From assembly GCA_017617125.1 (NCBI GenBank), contig JAFZWY010000015.1:1-64000 (forward strand): 64,000 bases of DNA, written 5' to 3'. Source of the DNA: Bacteroidales bacterium (GTDB taxonomy: Bacteria > Bacteroidota > Bacteroidia > Bacteroidales > ML635J-15). Made by a program: the position numbers and the translations under genes. The notes beneath the pieces were generated by a model. That model was not told where the DNA came from. It saw only the letters and a list, made by a program, of their open reading frames with translations, and made no database searches. Numbering within the stretch: position 1 is the first letter of the stretch; each line of letters begins with the position of its first letter. Positions 1 through 9,500 of this stretch are shown here, one piece after another.

Positions 1-47
1 ACATGTGTCTCTTCATACTCGCGTACAACTGACAATTTAAAAGCCAT
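1..47 (-). CDS. N-terminus of an unidentified protein, cut by the window edge
   Basis: An open frame starts with ATG at 47 and runs off the left edge on the minus strand, giving 15 residues (MAFKLSVVREYEETH). An AAAGGA stretch lies about ten bases upstream of the ATG. Too little is present to name a family. The start is supported only by the ATG, the purine-rich leader and the open frame, so this could be a chance frame. Confidence 0.4.
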   Translation of the reverse strand, partial: MAFKLSVVREYEETH

Positions 48-100
48 TGTGTAGTCCTTTTGTGTACGCCTAACATACTTACTTTCTTTATTTTCCATTT

Positions 101-122
101 CGTTACTATTTTTATTGTAACG
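101..122. promoter_or_regulatory. Inverted repeat CGTTAC-N10-GTAACG
   Basis: Perfect 6-bp arms at 101-106 and 117-122 are separated by an AT-rich 10-bp centre. The repeat lies about 55 bases upstream of the minus-strand gene that leaves the left edge. The size and symmetry fit a dimeric repressor site, but a chance palindrome is possible. Confidence 0.3.
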
Positions 123-154
123 CTATTTCAGGACGAGACATGCATAAAAATGAA

Positions 155-190
155 AAAAGGGGGCTTCTGACCCCCCTTTTGTTTGTTTTT
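155..190 (-). terminator. Intrinsic terminator of the DUF2795 gene
   Basis: On the minus strand, GGGGGG and CCCCCT form a GC-rich stem around a short TCAGAAG-type loop and are followed by a T-run. It sits 8 bases past the stop codon at 198. Confidence 0.8.
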
Positions 191-197
191 CAAAATA

Positions 198-419
198 CTA
201 ATACTCGTCCTCGTTGAAAAAGAAATCGTCCTTTGAAGGATAGTCGGGCCAAATGTCCTCTATGCTTTCAAATATTTCTTCATCGTCTTCAATTTCCTGA
301 AGGTTTTCGATGACTTCCAGATTTGCACCCGAACGGATTGCGTAGTCAATGAGTTCGTCCTTTGTTGCTGGCCAAGGAGCGTCCTCAAGTTTCGATGCTA
401 ATTCCAATGTCCAATACAT
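198..419 (-). CDS. DUF2795 family small acidic protein
   Basis: A 73-residue protein that matches, from memory, the DUF2795 family common in Bacteroidota: the N-terminal stretch LELASKLEDAPWPATKDELI, then IEDIWPDYPSKDDFFFNEDEY-type C-terminus rich in Asp, Glu and aromatic residues. No signal peptide or membrane segment is visible, so it should be cytoplasmic. The family's function is unknown. It lies downstream of the cobalamin adenosyltransferase on the same strand with a 59-bp gap and has its own terminator at 155-190. The high acidity is typical for the family. Confidence 0.8.
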   Translation of the reverse strand: MYWTLELASKLEDAPWPATKDELIDYAIRSGANLEVIENLQEIEDDEEIFESIEDIWPDYPSKDDFFFNEDEY

Positions 420-478
420 ATTCGTATATTTTTTATTTCCTTTATTTTGGGAGTGCGAAATAATGAAATTTTTTGCAC

Positions 479-1039
479 TTAGCAGTTTAAATCCCAGAAA
501 AAATCTTCCTTTTTATTAACAGCCATATATTTTCGTCCCAAAACGAATAAATAGTCGGATAATCTGTTGATATACAGCATAATATTTTTGTCGACAAAGC
601 CGATTTTGTTCAAGCTTACAATTCGGCGTTCGGCACGGCGGCATACTGTGCGCGAAATGTTGCACCAGCTTGTAATCTCGCAACCCGTGGGCAGAACAAA
701 GCCTTTTTGAGGTGGCAGATTTTCGCTTATTCTGTCAATCTCTTTTTCAACATTGTTAATATCTTCATCGGAAATCTTGCGGATTTTTGCGGTGATTTTT
801 TCGTAGGCTTCTTCGTCTGGGGTAGCAAGGAAGGAACCGATGCTGAAAAGTTTGTTCTGTATTATATTAATGGTATCATCGTCCGATTTTTCAATATCGA
901 AATTGCGAATCATGCCTATGTTTGAGTTCAGTTCGTCGATTGTGCCGTAAGCCTCAATGCGGATGTCATCCTTCTCGATGCGGGTTCCGCCAACCAATGA
1001 TGTGGTGCCTTTGTCGCCTGTCTTTGTGTATACTTTCAT
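479..1039 (-). CDS. PduO-type ATP:cob(I)alamin adenosyltransferase
   Basis: 186 residues, the usual length for a PduO-type adenosyltransferase, which transfers the adenosyl group of ATP to cob(I)alamin to make coenzyme B12. The ATP-binding N-terminal motif TKTGDKGTTSLVGG is at residues 5-18. The C-terminal signature RTVCRRAERR (about 131-140) is also present; the preceding residues are SWCNIS, where many homologues have a His just before ARTVCRRAER. It is cytoplasmic with no extra domains. It is downstream of buk on the same strand but separated from it by a terminator at 1066-1106, so it probably has its own promoter. No B12-dependent enzyme is visible in this window. Confidence 0.92.
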   Translation of the reverse strand: MKVYTKTGDKGTTSLVGGTRIEKDDIRIEAYGTIDELNSNIGMIRNFDIEKSDDDTINIIQNKLFSIGSFLATPDEEAYEKITAKIRKISDEDINNVEKEIDRISENLPPQKGFVLPTGCEITSWCNISRTVCRRAERRIVSLNKIGFVDKNIMLYINRLSDYLFVLGRKYMAVNKKEDFFWDLNC

Positions 1040-1065
1040 GGTGGTTAGTATTTATTGTTTGACCA

Positions 1066-1106
1066 TAAAAAATGGAAATCCACGAGGGATTCCCATTTTT
1101 ATTTTA
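1066..1106 (-). terminator. Intrinsic terminator after buk
   Basis: On the minus strand, TGGGAATCC pairs with GGATTTCCA around a CTCGT loop, flanked by A-runs and T-runs. It lies about 10 bases past the buk stop codon and upstream of the adenosyltransferase start. Confidence 0.75.
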
Positions 1107-1115
1107 ACCGATTTA

Positions 1116-2207
1116 TTACTTATACTCTCTTACAGTACCGGTTCCGTTAAGAACTTCGTTTCCGCAAATTGCGAGAGCAAGCATTTCGTTTTCACCCTTG
1201 TAAATCTTTACATTAGGTGTAATCCAGCTAATCTGGTCGGTAATCTGTTGCATCCACGGCTTGCTGTATGCAATACCACCGGTGAGGATGATAGCATCAA
1301 CCTTGCCACGAACTACTGCTGCGAGGCGGCTGATTTCCAAAGCAACCTGATAGCAGAATGCATCAACCAGAAGTTTGCTCTTCGGATCGCCGTTGAGAGC
1401 GTCAACTTCTACCTTGTATGCATCGTTTGTGCCCAAGTATGCTACGAAACCGCCTTCGGCAGTTACCATCTTCTTAACCTTTGCCATGTCGTACTTTCCG
1501 CTGAAGCAAACTTCGATGAGCTTGCTGGCGTTGATGGAGCCAGAGCGGGTAGGTGAGAATGGACCGAGGCCGCAGAGTGCGCGGTTAACTTCAACGCAAC
1601 GTCCGTGCTGGTGAACACCAACCGAAACGCCACCGCCCATGTGCGCGATGATGAGGTTGAGGTCTTCGTAAGTCTTGCCGATTTCACGAGCGTATAGCTT
1701 TGCTGTCATCTTCTGGTTGAGGCAGTGCCAGATAACACCTTCGCGTGTCGGGTCAAGGTCGAATTCTGGATGACCGGTAATCTTTGCGTATTCGGGACGC
1801 TCGTCAACGATACCCGGGTCGGCGATGTATGCGCATTCGAGACCTATTTCCTTAGCAATACTGTCGGAAATAAGAGCTCCGAGGTTGCAAGCATGCTTTC
1901 CCTGAATACCAGCGCGGCATTCTTCGAGCATAAGTTCGTTTACACGGTAAGTTCCCGATTCGCAGGGACGGGTAAGACCGCCACGACCTACAACTATTGC
2001 TATTTCGTCGGTGCTTACGCCATGCTTTTTAACCATGTCGAGGATGGCATTCTTGCGGTATTCGAACTGGTCGGCAACCTCCTTGTACTGCTGTATTTCC
2101 TCAATAGGGTGCTTGATGTTTTCGGTGAAGATTTCGTTTTCGCCTTCAAATATCGAAGCTTTTGTTGAAGTAGCTCCAGGGTTGATTATTAAGCTTTTGT
2201 TCTTCAT
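1116..2207 (-). CDS. buk: Butyrate kinase
   Basis: 363 residues, the standard length for butyrate kinase of the ASKHA (acetate/sugar kinase) superfamily. The enzyme makes ATP and butyrate from butyryl phosphate. The N-terminal phosphate-binding stretch INPGATSTKASIF is at residues 8-20, HMGGGVSVGVHQHGR near 190-204, and ILTGGIAYS near 308-316. It lies 25 bp downstream of ptb on the same strand, so the two are an operon carrying the Ptb-Buk route. Related kinases also accept isobutyrate or isovalerate, so the substrate could be branched. A terminator follows at 1066-1106. Confidence 0.95.
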   Translation of the reverse strand: MKNKSLIINPGATSTKASIFEGENEIFTENIKHPIEEIQQYKEVADQFEYRKNAILDMVKKHGVSTDEIAIVVGRGGLTRPCESGTYRVNELMLEECRAGIQGKHACNLGALISDSIAKEIGLECAYIADPGIVDERPEYAKITGHPEFDLDPTREGVIWHCLNQKMTAKLYAREIGKTYEDLNLIIAHMGGGVSVGVHQHGRCVEVNRALCGLGPFSPTRSGSINASKLIEVCFSGKYDMAKVKKMVTAEGGFVAYLGTNDAYKVEVDALNGDPKSKLLVDAFCYQVALEISRLAAVVRGKVDAIILTGGIAYSKPWMQQITDQISWITPNVKIYKGENEMLALAICGNEVLNGTGTVREYK

Positions 2208-2232
2208 ATATTATTTAATGTTAATGATTTAC

Positions 2233-3141
2233 TTATTTTGCTGCTAGGGCTGCAAGAGCGATTGAGTACATCTTCGACTTTGCAGAGTCGCCACGTGAGG
2301 TAAGAACGCAAGGAACCTTTGCACCCATTACCATTGCGCCGAGGTTTCCGTTGCCGAACTTGGTTATGCTCTTGTAGAAAACATTTCCCGATTCGATGTT
2401 GGGGAATACGATGCAGTCGGCATCGCCTGCAACCGGGCTGGTGAGCTTCTTGGTCTGAGCGCATTCCTTGTTGATTGCAACGTCGAGAGCCAAAGGTCCG
2501 TCAACCAAAGCACCCTTAATCTGTCCGCGTTCCGACATCTTGGCGATGATAGCTGCATCGACGCAAGCCTGCATTCCTGGAAGCATCTGTTCTGTTGCTG
2601 CGAGAACTGCAACTTTTGGGGTTTCGATTTGCAACGACTTTGCAACCTTGATGAGGTAGTTGCAGATTGCAATCTTCTGATTCAGGTCCGGAGCGGGTAT
2701 AATAGCAACGTCGCCAGCAACCAACAACTTGTGGTACAGAGGAATTTCAAATACAGATACGTGCGAAAGAACAGCCTTTGGTCCAGGCATAAGTCCTGTT
2801 TCCTTGTTGAGGATGGCACGCATATACTTGTCGGTGCTGAGGAGACCCTTCATGAGGATGTCGCCTTCGCCCTTGTTGATAAGCGATACTGCAACAGCAC
2901 CAGCCTTGTTTTCGTCGGCTTCCTGAACGATGCGGAACTTGCTTACGTCGAAGTTGTGGCGAGCACAAACTTCCTTTATTGTGGCTTCGTCGCCAACCAA
3001 AGTGCCTTCAACTATGCCTTCCTGAATTGCATTGTAAACTGCTTCGATTGTGTGGTCGTCGTTTGCGTATGCAGCAACCAATCTCTTCTTTTCCCTTGTC
3101 TTGAGGACGGTTAGAACGTCGTCTAATTTTTTAATATCCAT
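2233..3141 (-). CDS. ptb: Phosphate butyryltransferase
   Basis: 302 residues, matching the phosphate acetyl/butaryl transferase family. It exchanges CoA of butyryl-CoA for phosphate, feeding butyryl phosphate to Buk encoded 25 bp downstream. Recognisable blocks are the N-terminal region DDHTIEAVYNAIQEGIVEG (about 28-46), EGDILMKGLLSTDKYMRAIL (about 92-111), and the C-terminal VGKTE-less but typical stretch IVFPNIESGNVFYKSI (about 244-259). It shares the fold with Pta at 13622-14632 but is shorter and more distant, so this is not a recent duplicate. It starts the minus-strand operon; upstream is 435 bp of gene-free DNA. Confidence 0.94.
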   Translation of the reverse strand: MDIKKLDDVLTVLKTREKKRLVAAYANDDHTIEAVYNAIQEGIVEGTLVGDEATIKEVCARHNFDVSKFRIVQEADENKAGAVAVSLINKGEGDILMKGLLSTDKYMRAILNKETGLMPGPKAVLSHVSVFEIPLYHKLLVAGDVAIIPAPDLNQKIAICNYLIKVAKSLQIETPKVAVLAATEQMLPGMQACVDAAIIAKMSERGQIKGALVDGPLALDVAINKECAQTKKLTSPVAGDADCIVFPNIESGNVFYKSITKFGNGNLGAMVMGAKVPCVLTSRGDSAKSKMYSIALAALAAK

Positions 3142-3344
3142 GAGTTAAAATTTATAAAGTCATTAATTTTTAAGTGCCACTAAAATAGTATTTTTTTTGT
3201 GAAACAAACTGACCGTTTGAAAAATTTTATCAAAAGAAAAGTTTTATGCAGTGTTGATAAAAATATAAGATTAACATTCATAACGAGTTTGCAATGTTTT
3301 ATGTGTGTTAAAAGTGTTTAAGAACATTGTTTTTGGGGCTAAAA

Positions 3345-3450
3345 GGCTAACAGATATGTAGGCTATCAGAATGCAGTTGCCACCCCCACATACCATAAGG
3401 TCTTTAAAGGCCTTAAAGATTGGGAGGGCAAGGCTTTAAGTCTGTTAGCC
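3345..3450. repeat. 106-bp element bounded by GGCTAACAGA inverted repeats
   Basis: GGCTAACAGA at 3345-3354 is matched by its exact reverse complement at 3441-3450. Inside is a second perfect inverted repeat, TCTTTAA at 3401-3407 and TTAAAGA at 3413-3419. The word GGCTAACAG recurs in the htpG upstream spacer near 32756. It has no coding capacity. It could be a small non-autonomous repeat or a structured transcript. Confidence 0.45.
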
Positions 3451-3569
3451 ATTAATAGGTAAAAACTCGAAATATTTGTATGTTGTGTATGAGGTAATAT
3501 AATATGTGATTTTGTTTAAAAATTTATTTCGTCGGTTCAGAAATATTTATTAAATCGCAAACTCAAAAT

Positions 3570-3577
3570 TAGTTTTG
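3570..3577 (+). promoter_or_regulatory. Possible -7 box TAGTTTTG for the giant surface gene
   Basis: TAGTTTTG fits the Bacteroidota -7 consensus TAnnTTTG and ends 17 bases before the ATG at 3595. That is the spacing seen at other promoters in this window (12277, 26824, 57043). If real, it makes 3595 rather than 3580 the start codon. No clear -33 TTTG is seen. Confidence 0.4.
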
Positions 3578-3594
3578 TGATGAGAGTTTTTGAA

Positions 3595-6500
3595 ATGGCG
3601 AAAAGGCTTGTTGTATGCCTTGCTTTTTTGATATTATATTCTAGTTCGGTATTGGCAAAAAATGCCGGATTCATTTCAGATATTGATAGAAATCCTGTTT
3701 TTGAGCAAAATCTCGGGCAGATTGTTGATGCTTCGCGCAATCGTTGCGACAATGTATTTTTCAAGGCGGAAATAAATGGTGCGACAGCGTTTTTTACAAA
3801 CGAAGGCGTAACATTTTCTTTCTCGAGTGTGGAATTGTCGGAATACATGCAAATAATAATGGGCATCAAGGAAAATCCATACGCTCCGGAAGAATGGAAA
3901 GAAATCAGAAGAAAGGTTGAGTCCGGCGATTATCATGGGGCCGATATTGCACCAAAAGTTCAGTCTGCTGTTTTGCGAATACAATTCCTGGGAGCAAACT
4001 TGACAAAAGTGATTGGCGAGGAAAAGAAGCTGGAAACACGCAATTATTTTACTCCGGAATTTCCCGATGGTTTGTATGGTGTGCCAACGTTTCAGAAAAT
4101 CCGTTACAGCGAAGTTTATCCAAACGTCGATTTGTTGTTTTATATAGAGAATGGCCTGCTGAAATATGATTTTGAATTATCGCCAAATGCTAACTTGTCA
4201 GATATAAAGTTGTTGTTTTCTGGTCAGAAAAGCATTTCCATTGACGAAAATGGCAATGTGGTTGTCGAGGCGGAAAGTGTAAAGTTGTATGACCATGCTC
4301 CGAAATGCTATCAGGAAGGTAATTTGCTGGAATCCAGGTTCTATTTGGATAAGGATACAATAAAATTTGAGGTTGACGGATATGACAGGTCGAAAGGTTT
4401 AATAATCGACCCGGTGCTTAATTGGTCGACATATTTTCATGACGGCACAAGTACACAAGCATTTAATTCGTGGGTAACTCGTCCTCTTTGGAATTCTCAG
4501 GGTGATATGTTCTTGATAATGTCTTCGTCAAGTAATTCTTTCCCCACAGTAAATCCAGGCGGAAATGCATATTTTGAACAGACTGATGGAGGATTGTGGG
4601 CTTCGGATAATCAAGTTCAGATAGTGAAATACAACACCAACAAAGAAGTTGTGTGGGCAACTTACTATTGCAATACGCAGGATGCTTATGTAAAATCAGG
4701 AAATCAGTCGGCGGTTATTGATAATAATGACAATTTGTATGTGTCTGGCTCTCTCTTTTATGCGTATTCCAGTGAAGAATCGTTTCCTCTATACAATCCG
4801 GGTAATGGAGCGTATTACGAAACAGCACTTGGCAATAATCGAAATTTCATATTGGAGTTCAATTCGCTGACTGGTCAGCGTTTGTGGGCGACAATGTTCT
4901 GTACAAGAGGTTCGTTCAGTTCTAGTCTTGAAATAAAAGGTATGTCTGTTGATAATAATAATAATTTGCTTGTTACGGGTGTAACATATACTCCGGATAA
5001 CTCATGGACATCAATTCCTTTTCCAGCAACGAACCCTACAGGTCATTATGTGAACTCAAGTCCGGCTGAGGAAGAAACTCCATTTTTGGTTAGATTCAAT
5101 GGGTCAAACCATGCATTGAACTGGTCAACCTACATAAGCCGAGGTGGAAGTGGAGCATACGTTACAAGTCAGGCAAGAATTGCAATCGACAACAGTAACA
5201 ACATATATATAGCAAGCGGTTATTCGTCGCGTACTGCGGCTTTCTCTGGTGTAAATCCAGGATCGGGAGCTTATTACAATACTACTTTGCCGACATCGCG
5301 AAGAATTGCATTGTATAGGTTCTCTTCATCGGGTGCATTGAATTGGGCTACTTTGTTTGGTTCTACCGATGCGAACTGGGAGGATTGCTACGATGCAGGA
5401 ATCGACGAAAATAACAACTTGATAATTGTTGGACGTACCCAAGGCTCAAATTTCTATACGACAAATCCTGGTGGTGGTGCATTTTTCCAATCGTCCATAT
5501 CGGCTACAGGAAAGTCAGATGGCTTTATTTCTAAATTCAGTAGTTCGGGGAGTGTGTTATGGTCTACTTATATAGGAGGAGCATCTACACAATCGTCAAG
5601 TAATCAGTTGTATGCGATGGGGCTGGATGCAAATAGCAATTTGTTTGTAAGCGGGTATTCTTGCTCATCCTCTTATCCTCTTGTTCAGATGACAGGAAGC
5701 TATTATCAGTCGTCGTTTACAGGTTCGCAGTCGGTTACAATGTCGCAGTTTGATGCAAACGGGGTGATGAAATGGTCAACTTATTATGGAAATAATACGT
5801 ATATTGCCGAGGGCGGATTCAACTGTAGAAGATTGTGTGGCGACAAACTTGTTAGGCTTGGTTATGTAAATAATAATAATGGTTCTGTGCCTACTATAAA
5901 TACAAGTGGATATGATTATTATCATGCTGATTTTGAGGGTACTGGAAGCTATAATACGGATTTTGTAGCTGAGTTTACTCTGACAAATGTGCTCCCAGAT
6001 ATAGATTTGAGCGGAATTGAGGATGAATATTGCCTTAATTCAACACCTGATGCGTTGCCGACATCTGTGAATGGCATCGAGGGCACATGGTCTCCAAGTG
6101 TTATTTCGACAAGTGCTATTGTTACTGATGCCGAGTATGTTTTTACTCCGACAAGTCCATGCTATTCGCCAGAAACTTTATATGTCGATGTCATAAATTG
6201 TTGTAACCTTGCTATCGAAAGTACTAACTATTCGAATCCCAGTTGCGATGGCGTTGACGATGGCTCTATAAGCGTTACTATAAGCGGAGGAACGGCTCCA
6301 TATTCGTATCATTGGAGCAATGGTGAAACTACAACGACAAACTCGACTACAGCGCAACTTACAGGTTTGGGTGCTGGCACATATTCGGTTACAGTGAGCG
6401 ATAGCAATAGCTGTCAGTCGGGCGGCGCTCGCGAGACTACATCCGAGTGCTTCCGAATTACCGACATCCTTTTCAATTCGTGCGATTTTACAGCCGAGGG

Positions 6501-9500
6501 ATACAACGAAATGGTAACTCTGCTTATAGGTCCCAACGACCTTAATGCCAACAATATGAATATTGACTGGCCAACATCGGGTGTGTCGTTTACTGGTTTC
6601 TGCGAAAATGCGTCAATTGTCGCTGGTATAAATGCTTCTATAACTGGCGGTGGTCGTGTTATTGCGCCTACAAATGGCATTCTGCCCGCAAATTCGGAGG
6701 TGCTGATTGTCACTTCTACACGTTTCGAATACGAATCATTCGACTTTTCTGGTCTCGACCACGATGTCTATATTTTGTTCCAGTGCAATAATTCTGTTAC
6801 AACCGGACATTTTGGCAATAGCGTAGGCAATACTAGAAATTTCAGTGTTTCGTTTACGTCGCCATCTTGCAGCGATGTTGTTTCGTATACACCTCCTTCC
6901 GACGAAAATGGTAATGCTGTTCACTACAATGCCGACGGAACTTCGGAATACTACAACAACGGCTGTCAGGCTCCTGTATTCTTCGATGAAATAACTTTGA
7001 CTGCTCCCGATGCTATAACATTATCGTATCCGACAATTTCTGGATACGAAAATGTTGAGATTGCAACAGTTTCTCCCACAACTTCGTGTTCTGGTACAGC
7101 TACATTTAGTGCAAGCGGATTGCCCGATGGACTTTCGATAAATGCATCAACGGGTGTTATTTCGGGAACGCCTACAGCACAGGTTAGCGGAAATATTTCT
7201 GTGACAATTTCATGCGGAGGCTGCGACGCAACTAGCAATGTTGCATATAATTTTGGTGAAGAACCAACTCATGATGGATGCGTAATAGAAGAAGATTTTT
7301 CTGAACTTACAGCAGGTGGAAATACGGCTACTACTGGAAACAATGGACCTTCAGGTACTGAATTGACACAAAATTCTATATCCGATTTTCCAACAACAAG
7401 TAAAGCATACGCTGCAGGTGGTGCTGTAAAACTTGGTAGTGGTTCTGCTATTGGTTACATACAGACCTCCGCTCTTGATTTGAGCGTTCCTTTTTATGTC
7501 GAGTTCGATGTTAAGGGTTGGAACAGTGTCGAAGGAAATATTATCGTTACCATAAGTGGTGGAGAAACACAAACCGTTTCGTATACAGCAACATTAAACG
7601 ATAATTTCGAAACCAAGCATATAGATTTTAATGCAGCAACAGCTTCATCAACGGTTAGGATTGCAACTTCTGCCAAGCGTGCTTTCATTGACAATGTCAG
7701 GGTTTGCTATCCGAGCTCATGTACTATGACTGCAACAGCACGTCAGACTTCTGGAACATGCGAAGGAAATATCGGTATTGAGGTCGAAGCGTCAGACGGA
7801 ACTGGTCAATTGTCGTACTCGTGGGACAATGGCGCAGGAACTGCCGCCCAGTACAATAATGCCGTTTCTGGTACAACCTACAATGTGGTAGTTACCGATG
7901 AGGCTGGTTGTACGGCAAATGCATCTGTAACACCTGTACAGACTGGCTTGCCGGAGATAACGCCTTCGTTTAGTCCAATTGTCTGCAATGGCGGCACAAC
8001 TTCCGTTGTTCTCAGTGTGAGCGGCGGTACAGGCGCACCATATACATATCAGTGGGAAGGAAATACAAACACGACAAATACCATATCGGGAGTCTCGGCA
8101 GGTACCTACAATGTTACTGTCCGCGATGCCAATTGCTCGGCAACTTCGGCTATAACGGTTTCAGAACCGGAGCCGATAACTTTTACAGTGACATCTACGC
8201 CGCAGATTTGCAATACATTGGGAACTGCTACTGTTTCAAATGTAAATGGCGGAAACGGCGGTTATACGTACGCATGGTCGAATTCTGCTTCTGATGCTTC
8301 GGTAAATGTACAGGCTGGCAATTATAATGTTACAGTTCGAGATGTGGAAGGATGTTCGGCAACGGCAACAGTTTCTGTCGGTAGTAACCCGACAGCGGTT
8401 TCTTTCGATGCTGTGGCATCAAATCCGAACTGCAGTGACGGAACGGGAAGCATTGCGGTTTCAAATATTGTTGGAACTGCAAACTATACAATTGCATGGA
8501 CAGGCGGTTCGCAGGATGGAGTTTCTGCAGATAATTATACAATAACAGGACTTGGTACTGGCAGTTATACAGTTACGGTTACTGACGCGAACGGTTGTAG
8601 TGCAACGCAGTCTGGACTTTCGGTCGAAATTCCTGCAGAAATAACATATTCGGTTTCAATGGTAGAGCAGGTTTGTGCAACACCAGGAACCATAACATTG
8701 GAAAATGTTGCTGGTGGTAACGGTGGCTATTCGTACGTATGGCACAATTCTACAGGCGAGGTTGTCGGTACCGATTCAAATGTCCTTTCGGGAATAAATG
8801 CTGGCGTATATAACCTGACAGTATCGGATGCAAATGATTGCGAGGTAACCGATGCAATAACACTCGGAAGTTCTAGTGGTTCTGTTTCGTTTACATCAGT
8901 AGCGCACGACCTATTATGCTATGCCGATGGCTCGGGTAGGATAGAGGTCCAGTCAATAACTGGCAACTCGCCGTATTCGGTGGCGTGGTCGTCGGCTTCG
9001 GCTAATGGTACCCAGGATAATATTACGGCATCTCAGTATGAAATTACCAATTTGCCAGTAGGAAGCTACACGGTTGTCGTTACCGATGCTGACCAGTGTT
9101 CACAGATGGCAACTGCAGTCGTCTCACAGCCTGATTCTCTAGCAGCTACGGCGTCCTTGCTTGCTGCAATAAAGTGCCATGGCGACCATTTCGGTGTGAC
9201 GGCTGGCGCATCGGGAGGATATCTTGAGACTGGCAACGAATATTCGTACCACTGGAGCAATAATGTAAATCAGCAGTCGCAAAGTGGCTTGTCTGAATAT
9301 GGGCCATATAATGTTACCGTATCTGATGATAATGGTTGCTTTGCTATGGCATCTTTAGAGGCAATAGAGCCGACTCTGTTGCAGATTGCAATTTCGGCCG
9401 ACGATATTTTGTGCAACGGACAGACAACAACAGTAAGCGTAACTGGAAGCGGTGGTACAGGAGCATATACTGGTACAGGTAGCTTCGAGAATGTATCGGC

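Larger units (their letters stand above)
3142..3594. other. Gene-free spacer between ptb and the giant surface gene
   Basis: About 450 bp, AT-rich, with divergent genes on either side, so it should hold both promoters. The only clear structure is a 106-bp inverted-repeat unit at 3345-3450 (listed separately) and a possible -7 box at 3570-3577. No open frame with coding character and no RNA gene was recognised. Confidence 0.6.

Noticed and set aside
479..1039. Functional link between the cobalamin adenosyltransferase and the butyrate operon
   Set aside because: A terminator separates them and no B12-dependent mutase is present in the window, so adjacency alone is not enough.
3345..3450. A complete insertion sequence
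   Set aside because: The inverted repeats enclose only 86 bp with no transposase and no visible target duplication.
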